A DNA stretch of 64,000 nucleotides. It comes from JBOZRQ01 sp050789255 (lineage in GTDB: Bacteria > Bacillota > Sulfobacillia > Symbiobacteriales > Symbiobacteriaceae). Shown here one piece after another: positions 33,041 to 41,096 of this stretch. Under the pieces are notes generated by a model that searched no databases, was not told the origin of the DNA, and was given only the letters and a program-made list of their open reading frames with translations. Numbering within the stretch: position 1 is the stretch's first letter; the number at the start of each line of letters is the position of its first letter. Location: the NCBI GenBank assembly GCA_050789255.1, contig JBOZRQ010000017.1:85371-149370 (forward strand). The letters are read 5' to 3'. A program made the translations under genes and the position numbers.

Positions 33041-34521
33041 GCGGTTTTCCCCTCTCCCTCGGGTTCACCAAATATGCGCTTCATCTCTTGCTTCAGCCCA
33101 AACTTGTTCTTGAAGGCACGGGCGCCGACGAGAACCCTCCCGTTCTCCTCGCGCACCCAGACCTGCCAGTGGAAAATAAAGAAGGTGATCACCATACCGA
33201 GCATCACGACAGCCAGGCCGGTGTACATGTACGGCGTGGTCCGGTCCTTATGAAGCTTGAGCGCCGTCTCCCAGCGGTTCTCGATCTTGTCCACCGTCAG
33301 GTAGATCGGCCCTTCGTAGACAGGCTCGGCATCCTTGGCAAGGATGATCAGCGCGGCCCGACCGACGACCTCGTTCGTGTCCGTGGTGAGGAACTCGGCC
33401 ATCAGGACTGGGTTCTTCACCTCGAAGCTGCCGTTGGTGCCCTGCTGCGTGGCGGGGTCCACCACGAAGTCATGGTAGTACGAACGCACGGCCATCTTCA
33501 GCTTGTCACCGATGGGGTACTCCGCCTGGGGCTGCCTCAGGTCGAAGGCGATGGTGGTGACCTGCTGCTTGGCGAGGGCGCCCATCACCTTGATGGTGGC
33601 GATGCCCGGCTCTTGGCGGAACGAGGCCTGGTAGATCTCCCAGCCGCCATAGGCCACCGGGTGGTTCACCTCGATGGTCTGGCGAAGGGTCTCCTTGCCA
33701 TCCACGATGACGGAGGCGTCGGTGGCGAACCGGGACGGGGCGCCGTTCGGGTAGAGCTCCATGGTGAACTTATGGTTGGTGAGCGCAAAGTCGGTGTCCG
33801 GCACCTTGACGGTCTGTCCGTCGGGTATCCAGACGTCCTTGGAGACGTCCCATCCCGGCAGCGCCTTGGAGAAACCGGCCATGCAGACGATGATCAGCCC
33901 GATGTGCAGGATATAGGGGCCGTACCGGCTAAGGCGGCCCTTATCGCCGTAAGCGCACTCCCGGTCGCGGATCATTTTGTAGCCACGCTTTTTGAGCCGA
34001 GCTTCTACCGAGGCCAGGTCGCCTGGCACCTCCACCACCACCTCCTGGCGGCGGATGAAGTGCGGCAGCTTCCAGACCTGCGGGTTGACGAGCATGCGGT
34101 GCAGCGGCACCAGCCGCTGCAGCGAGCAGATGATCAGGTTGATGACCAGAAGCAGGATGAGGGTCGCGAACCAGATGGAGCTATAAGCGTGGGTGAGCCC
34201 CAGCTTCAAGTAGAGATTGCCCCAGAATTCACCATAGCGATCCGGGTAGTACATATGTGGGGGCCGCCAGTCCTGGTAGAGCGACTCCTGTTCGATGAAC
34301 GTGCCTACCGCGGAGGCCAGCGCGATCAGGATGATCAGCGTCCAGGCGACTTTGGTGGAGGCGAAGAAGTCCCAGGCGCGGTCCAGAAATTCGGTCCAGC
34401 CGCCGCCAGTTGCGCTCTGCCTGGGCCGTTCCCGGTCTCCCAGGGCGTGGCCGCACTTGGGGCAGAAGGCGCTGGCCTCGGGCAGCGCCGTGCGGCAGGC
34501 CGGACAGTTCCCGTGCGACAA
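33037..34521 (-). CDS. resB: Cytochrome c biogenesis protein ResB with N-terminal zinc ribbon
   Basis: Protein of 494 aa: three N-proximal transmembrane helices (about 50-75, 105-130, 205-225) and one at the C terminus, with a large extracytoplasmic domain between (TDFALTNHKFTMELYPNG). Partner of CcsA in System II. The first 30 residues are an unusual addition, a zinc ribbon (CPACRTALPEASAFCPKCG). TTG start with a strong AAGGAGG. Coupled to ccsA by overlap. Confidence 0.93.
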   Translation of the reverse strand: MSHGNCPACRTALPEASAFCPKCGHALGDRERPRQSATGGGWTEFLDRAWDFFASTKVAWTLIILIALASAVGTFIEQESLYQDWRPPHMYYPDRYGEFWGNLYLKLGLTHAYSSIWFATLILLLVINLIICSLQRLVPLHRMLVNPQVWKLPHFIRRQEVVVEVPGDLASVEARLKKRGYKMIRDRECAYGDKGRLSRYGPYILHIGLIIVCMAGFSKALPGWDVSKDVWIPDGQTVKVPDTDFALTNHKFTMELYPNGAPSRFATDASVIVDGKETLRQTIEVNHPVAYGGWEIYQASFRQEPGIATIKVMGALAKQQVTTIAFDLRQPQAEYPIGDKLKMAVRSYYHDFVVDPATQQGTNGSFEVKNPVLMAEFLTTDTNEVVGRAALIILAKDAEPVYEGPIYLTVDKIENRWETALKLHKDRTTPYMYTGLAVVMLGMVITFFIFHWQVWVREENGRVLVGARAFKNKFGLKQEMKRIFGEPEGEGKTA

Positions 34522-34541
34522 CCGTGTTCCTCCTTACCTTC

Positions 34542-35273
34542 TTAAAAGCCCGTGAATCCGGTAATAGAGATCAGCCAGGCGCTGAGCCGCGCCATGTAGC
34601 CGGTGGCGAGCAGGACGCCCATGAGGACCATCATGCCGCCGCCGATGCGCTCGACGACCAGGCTGTAGCGGGAGAGCAAACGTACTGAGCCGAGGGCGTA
34701 GGCCAGGCCCACGAACGGGATGGCGAAGCCGATGGAATAGGCCAGCAGCAGCAGGCCGCCGTAGCCGGGGCTGTTCGCCGCCAGCGCCAGGACGGCGCCC
34801 AGGATCGGGCCGATGCAGGGCGTCCAGCCCGCAGCGAAGGTCAGGCCGACCAGGGCGGAGCCGACGAAGCCCTGCGGCTTGTTGGCGAAGTGGAACCGGC
34901 GGTCCCGCATCAGCGCAGGGATGCGCACCACACCCAGCATGGCAAGCCCCATCAGCGCGACGAAGATGCCGCCCAGGGTGGGAAGGCCGACGCACCAGGA
35001 GCCAATCTTGAACCAGCAGCGCCCGGAGTAAAAGAACGACCCCAGTGCGCTGGCCGCAAGACCGAGGGATACGTAGATGGTCGAGAAGCCAACGAAGAAG
35101 GCGAGGCTGTGCTGAAGCACTCGGATACGCGCCTGGCGGGTGCCGGCGGTCAGCTCATCCATTGAAACACCCGTGACATAGCTCAAGAACGAAGGATAGA
35201 TCGGCAGGCAGCAGGGGGTCAGGAATGAGAGCACGCCGGCGCCGAAGGCCAGGAACAGGTTTGGCGTATCCAT
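34542..35273 (-). CDS. ccdA: Cytochrome c biogenesis protein CcdA
   Basis: Protein of 243 aa with six transmembrane helices and the redox pair of the DsbD/CcdA family: Cys in SFLTPCCLPIYPSF (residues 20-21) and Cys in AAGWTPCIGP (around 150). It carries electrons from thioredoxin across the membrane to ResA, keeping apocytochrome thiols reduced. It sits between resA and resB. Confidence 0.95.
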   Translation of the reverse strand: MDTPNLFLAFGAGVLSFLTPCCLPIYPSFLSYVTGVSMDELTAGTRQARIRVLQHSLAFFVGFSTIYVSLGLAASALGSFFYSGRCWFKIGSWCVGLPTLGGIFVALMGLAMLGVVRIPALMRDRRFHFANKPQGFVGSALVGLTFAAGWTPCIGPILGAVLALAANSPGYGGLLLLAYSIGFAIPFVGLAYALGSVRLLSRYSLVVERIGGGMMVLMGVLLATGYMARLSAWLISITGFTGF

Positions 35274-35291
35274 GCCATAAGTCTCCCGTCT

Positions 35292-35930
35292 TTAGTTAGC
35301 TAGCAGGCGAAGGACCTCAGCCTCGATCTGACCGGAACTCATCTGGTACTGGTAGATGGCTCGAATCGTCCCCGAGCGGTCGATGAAGAAGGTTGCAGGA
35401 AGGGGCATAATCTTGTAGGCGGTCTGGACCTCGGTCTCTACATCCATAAGCAGGGGGAAGTTGACCTTTACTTGATCTCGGAAGTCCGTTACGCCGACCT
35501 TGGCGTCCCCGACGTTGACACCCAACACCGTCAGCCCCTGCTCCTTATACCGGTCATAGACCTGCTGGAAGTCGGGCATCTCCTTGCGGCAGGGGGTGCA
35601 CCAGGAGGCCCAGAAGTTGACGATGACCGGCTTGCCCTTCAGCGAGGACAGGCTCACCTGCCCGCCGTCTACCGCAGGGAGGGTAAAGTCGGGGGCAGCT
35701 TGTCCTGGAATCAGGGTCGTGTCGGCCTCGCCCCGGGGGACCAAGAGGAGCAGAAAGACCAATAGCCCGGAGAGCAGCAGGGTGACCGACATGGTCCTGC
35801 GCTTCCAGGCGGGGCGGTCGCTGGCATGGGATGCACCTGCGCCGGCACCGGCCAGCTTGGAGTCCCAGCCACACTTGTGGCAGAAGCGGGCGCTAGCAGT
35901 CAACTGCGCTCCGCACTCAGGGCATGTCAC
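35292..35930 (-). CDS. resA: Thiol-disulfide oxidoreductase ResA with N-terminal zinc ribbon
   Basis: Protein of 212 aa: zinc ribbon (CPECGAQLTASARFCHKCG, residues 3-21), one transmembrane helix (about 48-65), then an extracytoplasmic thioredoxin fold with WASWCTPCRKEM and cis-Pro in LPATFFIDRSG. It reduces the haem-binding cysteines of apocytochrome c. GTG start after AGAGGTGAG. The cytosolic zinc ribbon is not part of classical ResA. Confidence 0.92.
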   Translation of the reverse strand: MTCPECGAQLTASARFCHKCGWDSKLAGAGAGASHASDRPAWKRRTMSVTLLLSGLLVFLLLLVPRGEADTTLIPGQAAPDFTLPAVDGGQVSLSSLKGKPVIVNFWASWCTPCRKEMPDFQQVYDRYKEQGLTVLGVNVGDAKVGVTDFRDQVKVNFPLLMDVETEVQTAYKIMPLPATFFIDRSGTIRAIYQYQMSSGQIEAEVLRLLAN

Positions 35931-35943
35931 AGCCCGCTCACCT

Positions 35944-36801
35944 CTACTTGGGGGACGGAGTAAATAGGTAACCTTGCGATGTGGCGGCCAGGATCGGGGC
36001 CTTGGGGTTCGTGGTGGCGGTCAGGGCGACGGCCACACGGTCGGGCGGGAGGTTGCCGGCTGAGCGCCAGGAGGAGCCCCCGTCGTCGCTGTACCGCACC
36101 ACGCCGCCGATGGCCCCCCAGAGGCGCCCGGACCCGGACGGGTCGAAGACCAGCGAGGAGACCGTGTTCTGCAGCGAGCCGGCGTTGGCCCAGGTGCGGC
36201 CTCCATCCTCGCTGAGGGTCAGGAGGCCGTTGTAGCCTGCAACCGCGACGCGCTTGCTGTTATGCGGATCGATGGCAATGGTCAGGATCTCGTGGCCCTT
36301 GAACTCGGCCCACCGGTTCCAGGTGCGGCCGGAATCCGAACTCTCCATGATGCCGGCGCCCTTGGCGAACGCAATCAGCCGCTTGGGGTCGCTAGGGTCA
36401 GCAGCGAGGGCGCCGACGGTGCCCGTCAGGAGGGATTCGGTCTGCCCTGCTGTGTAGCTGACGATGCCGAACGTTCCGCCGAGGTAGAGCTTGCCGTCGG
36501 TGGCCACCTGGACCGCCAGGATGTCCTCCGTGGGCCCCGGCAGGCGTCCCCAGTTCTTGCGGTCCTTGCCGGCTACCAGCCCCATATGGGTGCCGAGATA
36601 ACTGGTGCCATTTGTCCCGGCGGCCAGTGCATGCACATGGTCTTCGGGCTCATTCTGTGCGATCAGGTTCTCAAGTTCGGTGGGCTTGGGCACGCTCGCC
36701 CGCCGAATCCAGAAAGAGACGGCGAAGACGGTGAGACTAAGTAAGAGGATGAACCAGGCGTAGTTGCGTGTCCCTCCGAACAGCGAACGAAGTTTGGACA
36801 A
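35944..36801 (-). CDS. Membrane-anchored YCF48/BNR-type beta-propeller protein
   Basis: Protein of 285 aa: one N-terminal transmembrane anchor (about residues 13-31) and a beta-propeller made of BNR-like repeats with the SxDxGxTW asp-box pattern (MESSDSGRTWNRW, SEDGGRTWANAG, SDDGGSSWRSAG). This is the type seen in YCF48/HCF136 assembly factors. First gene of the cytochrome c maturation operon, so a role as a c-type cytochrome assembly factor is plausible but inferred. TTG start. Confidence 0.78.
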   Translation of the reverse strand: MSKLRSLFGGTRNYAWFILLLSLTVFAVSFWIRRASVPKPTELENLIAQNEPEDHVHALAAGTNGTSYLGTHMGLVAGKDRKNWGRLPGPTEDILAVQVATDGKLYLGGTFGIVSYTAGQTESLLTGTVGALAADPSDPKRLIAFAKGAGIMESSDSGRTWNRWAEFKGHEILTIAIDPHNSKRVAVAGYNGLLTLSEDGGRTWANAGSLQNTVSSLVFDPSGSGRLWGAIGGVVRYSDDGGSSWRSAGNLPPDRVAVALTATTNPKAPILAATSQGYLFTPSPK

Positions 36802-36909
36802 TCGGGCGCACGCTCCCTTTTTGGGTCTACCGTCATGGCGGCCCGTTCCATTATACCAGACCCGAACTTTCTTCGGTCAACCCGCTATTGAACCTAGGGC
36901 AGAATACTA

Positions 36910-36935
36910 ACTCCCGGCCTGAACAGGCCGGGAGT
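36910..36935. terminator. Bidirectional terminator-like hairpin
   Basis: ACTCCCGGCCTG / CAGGCCGGGAGT perfect 12-bp stem around two bases, followed by TTTCGTG. Lies after the 36952-37275 gene on the minus strand. Confidence 0.65.
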
Positions 36936-36951
36936 TTCGTGACATTTGTCC

Positions 36952-37275
36952 CTATGATGCTTTGCCATTGAGCCGATTGGCGAGCCGCTCGAGCGCTGCC
37001 TTCTGATTCCAGCCCCTCAGTTCAGGGAAGAACCGGTCCACCGCCAGCGACAGGTCCAGCAGGCGCATGCCGCCCCGCTCCTCGGGGCTCTTTTTAGCCT
37101 CCTGCGCCAGAATGTGGCCTACCACCCGGCTGACGGAGCGGAGTTCCACCCGGCGGGAGTAGTCGCCCTGGCCGGCGGCCAGCAGCGCCGGGGCGTAGCG
37201 GTTGCGAATGCGCTGAAGGCGTTCGAACAGCTCGATGGGCAGCGCCGTTTGAAAGGTTTGAACGATGACGGCCAA
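36952..37275 (-). CDS. Hypothetical protein (107 aa)
   Basis: Soluble, mostly helical protein with no recognised domain; segments include LPIELFERLQRIRNRYAPALL and LAVDRFFPELRGWNQKAALERL. TTG start at 37275 with GGGGAGGGG upstream. It lies downstream of yneA in the same orientation, separated by 28 bases, so it may be part of the SOS-controlled transcript. Confidence 0.7.
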   Translation of the reverse strand: MAVIVQTFQTALPIELFERLQRIRNRYAPALLAAGQGDYSRRVELRSVSRVVGHILAQEAKKSPEERGGMRLLDLSLAVDRFFPELRGWNQKAALERLANRLNGKAS

Positions 37276-37303
37276 TGGGTTCCCCTCCCCTACCTGTACT
37301 GAC

Positions 37304-37651
37304 CTACCGGACGTGCGGAATGGTGAGCTGCTGGCCTGGCTGCACGGTGGCGCCGACGAGCCCGTTGGCCCGTTTGATGGCCTCGATGACCTTGCGGGGG
37401 TCCTGCTTGCCGCTGTACTGGGTGGCGATGTCCCACAGGGTGTCGCCCGGCTCCACGGTATAGGACTGGGCGGCGGGCATTTCGGTATGGCCCATCATAT
37501 GTACAACCTTGGGGGCGAACACAAACACGGTTAACACCACCAGGAGCACCCCCAGGATGCGTAGGGTGCGCGCCCGCCGGGCCCGCATGGTGCTGCGGCG
37601 GCGACGGACGGGCTGAAAGACCGGCATTTGAGCGTTGGTGGTAGCGTACAT
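37304..37651 (-). CDS. yneA: LysM-domain membrane protein, YneA-type SOS cell-division inhibitor
   Basis: Protein of 115 aa: basic N terminus, one transmembrane helix (about residues 32-50) and a C-terminal LysM domain (QSYTVEPGDTLWDIATQYSG, then GQQLTIPHV). YneA halts septation during the SOS response. Placement divergent from lexA and under two LexA boxes supports the assignment. ATG at 37651 follows GGGGGGAATC; upstream in-frame starts lie inside the operator region. Confidence 0.88.
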   Translation of the reverse strand: MYATTNAQMPVFQPVRRRRSTMRARRARTLRILGVLLVVLTVFVFAPKVVHMMGHTEMPAAQSYTVEPGDTLWDIATQYSGKQDPRKVIEAIKRANGLVGATVQPGQQLTIPHVR

Positions 37652-37690
37652 GATTGATTCCCCCCACAGGTGAGAGTATTGGTTGGGAGA

Positions 37691-37704
37691 CAAACATTCG
37701 TTCG
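37691..37704. promoter_or_regulatory. LexA box 1
   Basis: CAAACATTCGTTCG, one mismatch to CGAAC-N4-GTTCG. It lies just downstream of the yneA -10 box, over the transcription start. Confidence 0.8.
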
Positions 37705-37709
37705 GGATC

Positions 37710-37738
37710 AAGATACCACGAATGCATGTTCGTGTCAA
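37710..37738 (-). promoter_or_regulatory. yneA promoter
   Basis: On the minus strand TTGACA (37733-37738), 17-base spacer, TATCTT (37710-37715). LexA box 2 fills the spacer, so LexA binding would block RNA polymerase. Confidence 0.8.
37719..37732. promoter_or_regulatory. LexA box 2
   Basis: CGAATGCATGTTCG, one mismatch to CGAAC-N4-GTTCG, in the spacer of the yneA promoter. Confidence 0.88.
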
Positions 37739-37757
37739 CAGAACGAACGAAATTCTT

Positions 37758-37771
37758 CGAACAGACGTTTG
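37758..37771. promoter_or_regulatory. LexA box 3
   Basis: CGAACAGACGTTTG, one mismatch to CGAAC-N4-GTTCG, overlapping the lexA -35 region. Confidence 0.8.
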
Positions 37772-37796
37772 CGGCGCTGGAAAGCTATGTTATAAT
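37769..37796 (+). promoter_or_regulatory. lexA promoter
   Basis: TTGCGG (37769-37774), 16-base spacer, perfect TATAAT (37791-37796). LexA box 3 overlaps the -35 element, consistent with autoregulation. Confidence 0.75.
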
Positions 37797-37880
37797 CGAA
37801 CCAGAATTTGTGGAGGGGAACCCGCACATGGCCTGGAGCCAGTGCGAGTTAAGGGCTCGCCTCCCGGGAGGTGCCACGGC

Positions 37881-38501
37881 ATGCCGGACGATCTCACCGA
37901 ACGCCAGCGCCAGGTGCTGCAGTTCATCAAGGACGAGATTCGCCTGAAGGGCTACCCGCCTTCTGTGCGGGAAATTGGCGAGGCAATTGGCCTCAGTTCC
38001 AGCTCCACGGTCCACGGCCACATGGCCAAGCTCGAAGAGAAGGGCTTCATCCGCCGGGATCCCACCAAGCCCCGTGCCATCGAGGTCCTGGGCGAAATCG
38101 GCGCCACGCCGGCCAAACGTACCATCCATGTACCCGTCGTCGGCCGTGTTACCGCCGGTCTGCCCATCTACGCCGACCAGAACGTGGAGGATCACTTCCC
38201 CCTTCCGGTCGACTTCGTCCGGGCTGATGAGACCGACCTCTTCTTCCTGACTGTCCAAGGTGAGTCTATGATCGAAGCTGGCATTCTTGACGGCGATTAT
38301 GTTCTCGTCCGCCGCCAGCAGCATGCGGGCAACGGCGACATCGTCGTAGCTATGATTGAGGACGAAGCGACCGTGAAGCGTTTCTACCGTGAACATGGCC
38401 ACATTCGCCTCCAACCCGAAAACCGCTTTATGGATCCCATCATCGTACCTAACGCACAAGTGCTCGGAAAGGTTATTGGTCTCATCCGCCGTATGGACTA
38501 A
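37881..38501 (+). CDS. lexA: SOS repressor LexA
   Basis: Protein of 206 aa, the usual length: winged HTH (1-65; SVREIGEAIGLSSSSTVHGHM), self-cleavage Ala-Gly in RVTAGLPIYAD (around 90), catalytic Ser in VQGESMIEAGI and Lys in ATVKRFYRE. Represses SOS genes until RecA-DNA filaments trigger its cleavage. ATG at 37881 follows GGGAGGTG. Autoregulated through LexA box 3; divergent from yneA. Confidence 0.97.
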   Translation: MPDDLTERQRQVLQFIKDEIRLKGYPPSVREIGEAIGLSSSSTVHGHMAKLEEKGFIRRDPTKPRAIEVLGEIGATPAKRTIHVPVVGRVTAGLPIYADQNVEDHFPLPVDFVRADETDLFFLTVQGESMIEAGILDGDYVLVRRQQHAGNGDIVVAMIEDEATVKRFYREHGHIRLQPENRFMDPIIVPNAQVLGKVIGLIRRMD

Positions 38502-38510
38502 AAGTCGAAG

Positions 38511-38549
38511 GCCCTGCGCGAAACTCCTCGCGCAGGGCGTATCTTTTTT
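38511..38549 (+). terminator. Rho-independent terminator of lexA
   Basis: GCCCTGCGCGA / TCGCGCAGGGC stem, then GTATCTTTTTT. Confidence 0.9.
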
Positions 38550-39015
38550 ATCGCCATTGAATTTGCTCCCGCCGCCCATTCCAGGAGACCGTAAACCTAC
38601 CGTGCCGCGTGATCGCCCGGACCAGCTCCTGGGGCTCGGCGGCGGTGAGCAGTCCCTGGCCGGGGAAGACGAGCTTGCAGTCCGCAATCCGGTTGACCTT
38701 GCCGGGCCCGGTTCCCACGGTTCCGTGTACGCAGGTGATCCCCTGTACCTCGAACGTGACCTCTACCTTCTCCGGCATCTGGTCCCCTCCGGTCCAAACC
38801 AGATAGGGCAAGGCTTTTGCTGTGTGCAGCCTTCCATCCTGACAGGTGCCCAGCCCTTGCAGAATGAGCGCCCAGTGCTCACTTTCTCCCCATGTGCTAA
38901 AGATGGACTCCAGGGCCTCCACATAGGGCAGGCACTTGGATGCGCCGGCCATCGTTGTGGCTGGGAATAGGGCGATTGTCGAAGCCAGGATGCAGACCAG
39001 CACCATCTTTCGCAT
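38548..39015 (-). CDS. Secreted hypothetical protein (155 aa)
   Basis: ATG at 39015 starts a signal peptide (MRKMVLVCILASTIALFPA, cleavage likely after TMA). The mature part has six cysteines (SKCLPYVEAL, LGTCQDGR, GITCVHGT, IADCKLVF and others), likely disulfide-bonded. No family recognised. The coding frame ends in the T-run of the lexA terminator. An extended frame to 39159 lacks a signal peptide at its own start. Confidence 0.7.
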   Translation of the reverse strand: MRKMVLVCILASTIALFPATTMAGASKCLPYVEALESIFSTWGESEHWALILQGLGTCQDGRLHTAKALPYLVWTGGDQMPEKVEVTFEVQGITCVHGTVGTGPGKVNRIADCKLVFPGQGLLTAAEPQELVRAITRHGRFTVSWNGRREQIQWR

Positions 39016-39142
39016 CGAGGGAGACGCCCCCTTTGGCCATCTTCGCAGGTAGGATGCCCAGACGGAGCGCTCCCGGGCCTCAGGGAGTTTGTGGAAGGCA
39101 GCTGCCGGAAGCGGGGGCGCCGCCAATAAGTCTGTACCCAAG

Positions 39143-39174
39143 AAAAGCGGGCGGTGCATCGTAGCACCGCCCGC
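39143..39174 (-). terminator. Rho-independent terminator of glnA
   Basis: GCGGGCGGTGC / GCACCGCCCGC perfect 11-bp stem with TTTTCTT on the minus strand. Confidence 0.85.
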
Positions 39175-39190
39175 GGCGTGTCTTGAAGCG

Positions 39191-40531
39191 CTAGAAAACG
39201 GAGAGATACTGATCCAGCTCCCACTGGTGGACCTGGCTGCGGTAGATATCCCACTCCAGCTGCTTGGCCTCCATGAAGTTGGCGTAGATGTGGTGGCCCA
39301 GGGCTTCCTGGATCACCTCGTCCTCCTCCAGGTCCCGCATCGCCTCGCTCAAGCCACCGGGCAGGCTGTGGATGCCCTCGGCGCGCCGCTCCTCGGGGCT
39401 CATCAGGTAGATGTTGCGGTTGACCGGCGCCGGCGGGGTCAGCTGACGCTTGATGCCGTCAAGACCGGCGGCCAGGGTGACCGCCAGGGCCAGGTAGGGA
39501 TTGCAGGAGGGGTCGGGGCTGCGGAGCTCGACCCGGGTGGAGTTGCCACGGCGGGCGGGAATGCGGACCAGCGGCGAGCGGTTGCGCTCGGACCAGGCGA
39601 TGTAGACCGGCGCCTCATAGCCAGGCACGAGCCGCTTGTAGGAGTTGACCAGCGGGTTGCAGATCGCCGTGTAGGCCCGGGCGTGCTTCAGCAGACCTGC
39701 CATGTAGTGCATCAGCACGGGGGAGATCCCGTTGGCGGCGTGCTCGTCGAAGAAGGCGTTCTTGCCGTCCTTGAAGAGCGACTGGTGCAGGTGCATGCCG
39801 GAGCCCGGCACCCCCATGATCGGCTTGGGCATAAAGGAGGCGTGCAGGCCATGCTGCAGGGCGATGGTGCGCACGACAAACCGGAAGGTGGCGATGTTGT
39901 CGGCGGTCTGCACCGCATCGGCGTACTTGAAGTCGATCTCGTGCTGACCTGGCGCCACCTCGTGGTGGGAGGCCTCGATCTCAAAGCCCATCTTCTGCAG
40001 CGCCAGCACGCAGTCCCGGCGGCACTCCTCGCCGCGGTCGACCGGGCCGAGGTCGAAGTAGCTGGCCTGATCGTTGGTCTTGGTGCTGGGCTTGCCGTCG
40101 GCCTCCCGCTGGAAGAGGAAGAACTCGGGCTCCGGGCCGACCATCATGGTGTAGCCCATGGCGGCCGCCTCGGCGACAACGCGCTTGAGGGTGCCGCGTG
40201 GGTCGCCGCCAAAGGGCGTGCCGTCGGCGTTGTAGATATCGCAGATCAGGCGGGCCGTGGCGCCCTCGCCCTGCTCCTGCCACGGGAAGACGGCGAAGGT
40301 GGATGGGTCGGGCTTGAGCAGCATATCGGACTCCTCGATCCGGACGAAACCCTCAATGGAGGAGCCATCGAAGAGCAATTGGCCGTCCAGGGCCTTGGGG
40401 AGCTGCTCCACCGGAATGTCCATATTCTTGGTGACGCCCAGGATGTCGGTGAACTGCATCCGGATGAACCGGACGTCGAGTTCACGCACCAGCTCCATGA
40501 CGTCTTCCTTGGTCTTAGGGCGGTTCGGCAC
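39191..40531 (-). CDS. glnA: Glutamine synthetase, type I
   Basis: Protein of 446 aa, the length of the GSI-alpha form of Bacillota. It makes glutamine from glutamate, ammonia and ATP. Motifs: DILGVTKNMDIP and FDGSSIEGF (N-terminal beta-grasp), GPEPEFFLF (metal ligands), VAPGQHEIDFKYADA, the ATP-binding KPIMGVPGSGMHLHQSL and the substrate-loop NRSPLVRIPA. The Tyr-adenylylation site of the beta form is not present, so control is likely by feedback. GTG start after TAGGAGG. No glnR gene adjoins. Confidence 0.97.
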   Translation of the reverse strand: MPNRPKTKEDVMELVRELDVRFIRMQFTDILGVTKNMDIPVEQLPKALDGQLLFDGSSIEGFVRIEESDMLLKPDPSTFAVFPWQEQGEGATARLICDIYNADGTPFGGDPRGTLKRVVAEAAAMGYTMMVGPEPEFFLFQREADGKPSTKTNDQASYFDLGPVDRGEECRRDCVLALQKMGFEIEASHHEVAPGQHEIDFKYADAVQTADNIATFRFVVRTIALQHGLHASFMPKPIMGVPGSGMHLHQSLFKDGKNAFFDEHAANGISPVLMHYMAGLLKHARAYTAICNPLVNSYKRLVPGYEAPVYIAWSERNRSPLVRIPARRGNSTRVELRSPDPSCNPYLALAVTLAAGLDGIKRQLTPPAPVNRNIYLMSPEERRAEGIHSLPGGLSEAMRDLEEDEVIQEALGHHIYANFMEAKQLEWDIYRSQVHQWELDQYLSVF

Positions 40532-40544
40532 GGCTTCCTGCCTC

Positions 40545-41030
40545 CTAAAAGATCACCTTGAGGATGAACGCAATCGTAAGGGTAATCGCAAAGATCACGT
40601 TGACTACCACAGAGCCCAGGACACCCACGAGCCCGCCCCAGCCGGCCCTGAGCGCCTCCTCGGCGGAGCGCCCGGCCAGCAGCTCGCCGATGAGCGCCCC
40701 CAAAAAGGGACCCAGCACCAGGCCGACGGGCATGAAGAAGAGGCCGGCGATTGAGCCGATGACGGCGCCCCAGGTGCCCGCCTTGCCGGCGCCGTACCGC
40801 TTGGCGCCCCAGGCCTTGGCGTAGTGCTCGGCCACCTGGCTGAGCACCACGACGATGAACGTGACGGCCAGAAACCAGGGCGTCATCTCCCGGAAGCCCT
40901 CGACCAGGCCGTAGCCGAGCATGGCCAGCCAGATCAGCGGCATGCCGGGAATCGCCGGGATGAAGGTGCCGGCAACGCCGACGAGCATGACCAGGACTGC
41001 CACAACAAACGCGATGGTCGAAACGGCCAT
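40545..41030 (-). CDS. DUF456 family membrane protein
   Basis: Protein of 161 aa with about four hydrophobic stretches and the glycine-zipper-like repeats of DUF456 (GVAGTFIPAIPGMPLIWLAM; WGAVIGSIAGLFFMPVGLVL; GPFLGALIGELLAG). Family function is unknown. ATG at 41030 after GGGGGGAATC. It lies 13 bases upstream of glnA in the same orientation, so the two may be co-transcribed. Confidence 0.85.
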   Translation of the reverse strand: MAVSTIAFVVAVLVMLVGVAGTFIPAIPGMPLIWLAMLGYGLVEGFREMTPWFLAVTFIVVVLSQVAEHYAKAWGAKRYGAGKAGTWGAVIGSIAGLFFMPVGLVLGPFLGALIGELLAGRSAEEALRAGWGGLVGVLGSVVVNVIFAITLTIAFILKVIF

Positions 41031-41096
41031 GATGGAAGATTCCCCCCTATTATGTACGCCCGGGGGGAAGGTTTCCCTTCCTCCCGTGTCAAGGAA

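Noticed and set aside
32977..34545. 522-codon plus-strand ORF opposite resB
   Set aside because: Antisense shadow of resB; the minus strand carries the clear family motifs.
39089..40561. 490-codon plus-strand ORF opposite glnA
   Set aside because: Shadow of glnA. It lacks a ribosome site and has no protein-like motif; high GC makes long antisense frames common.
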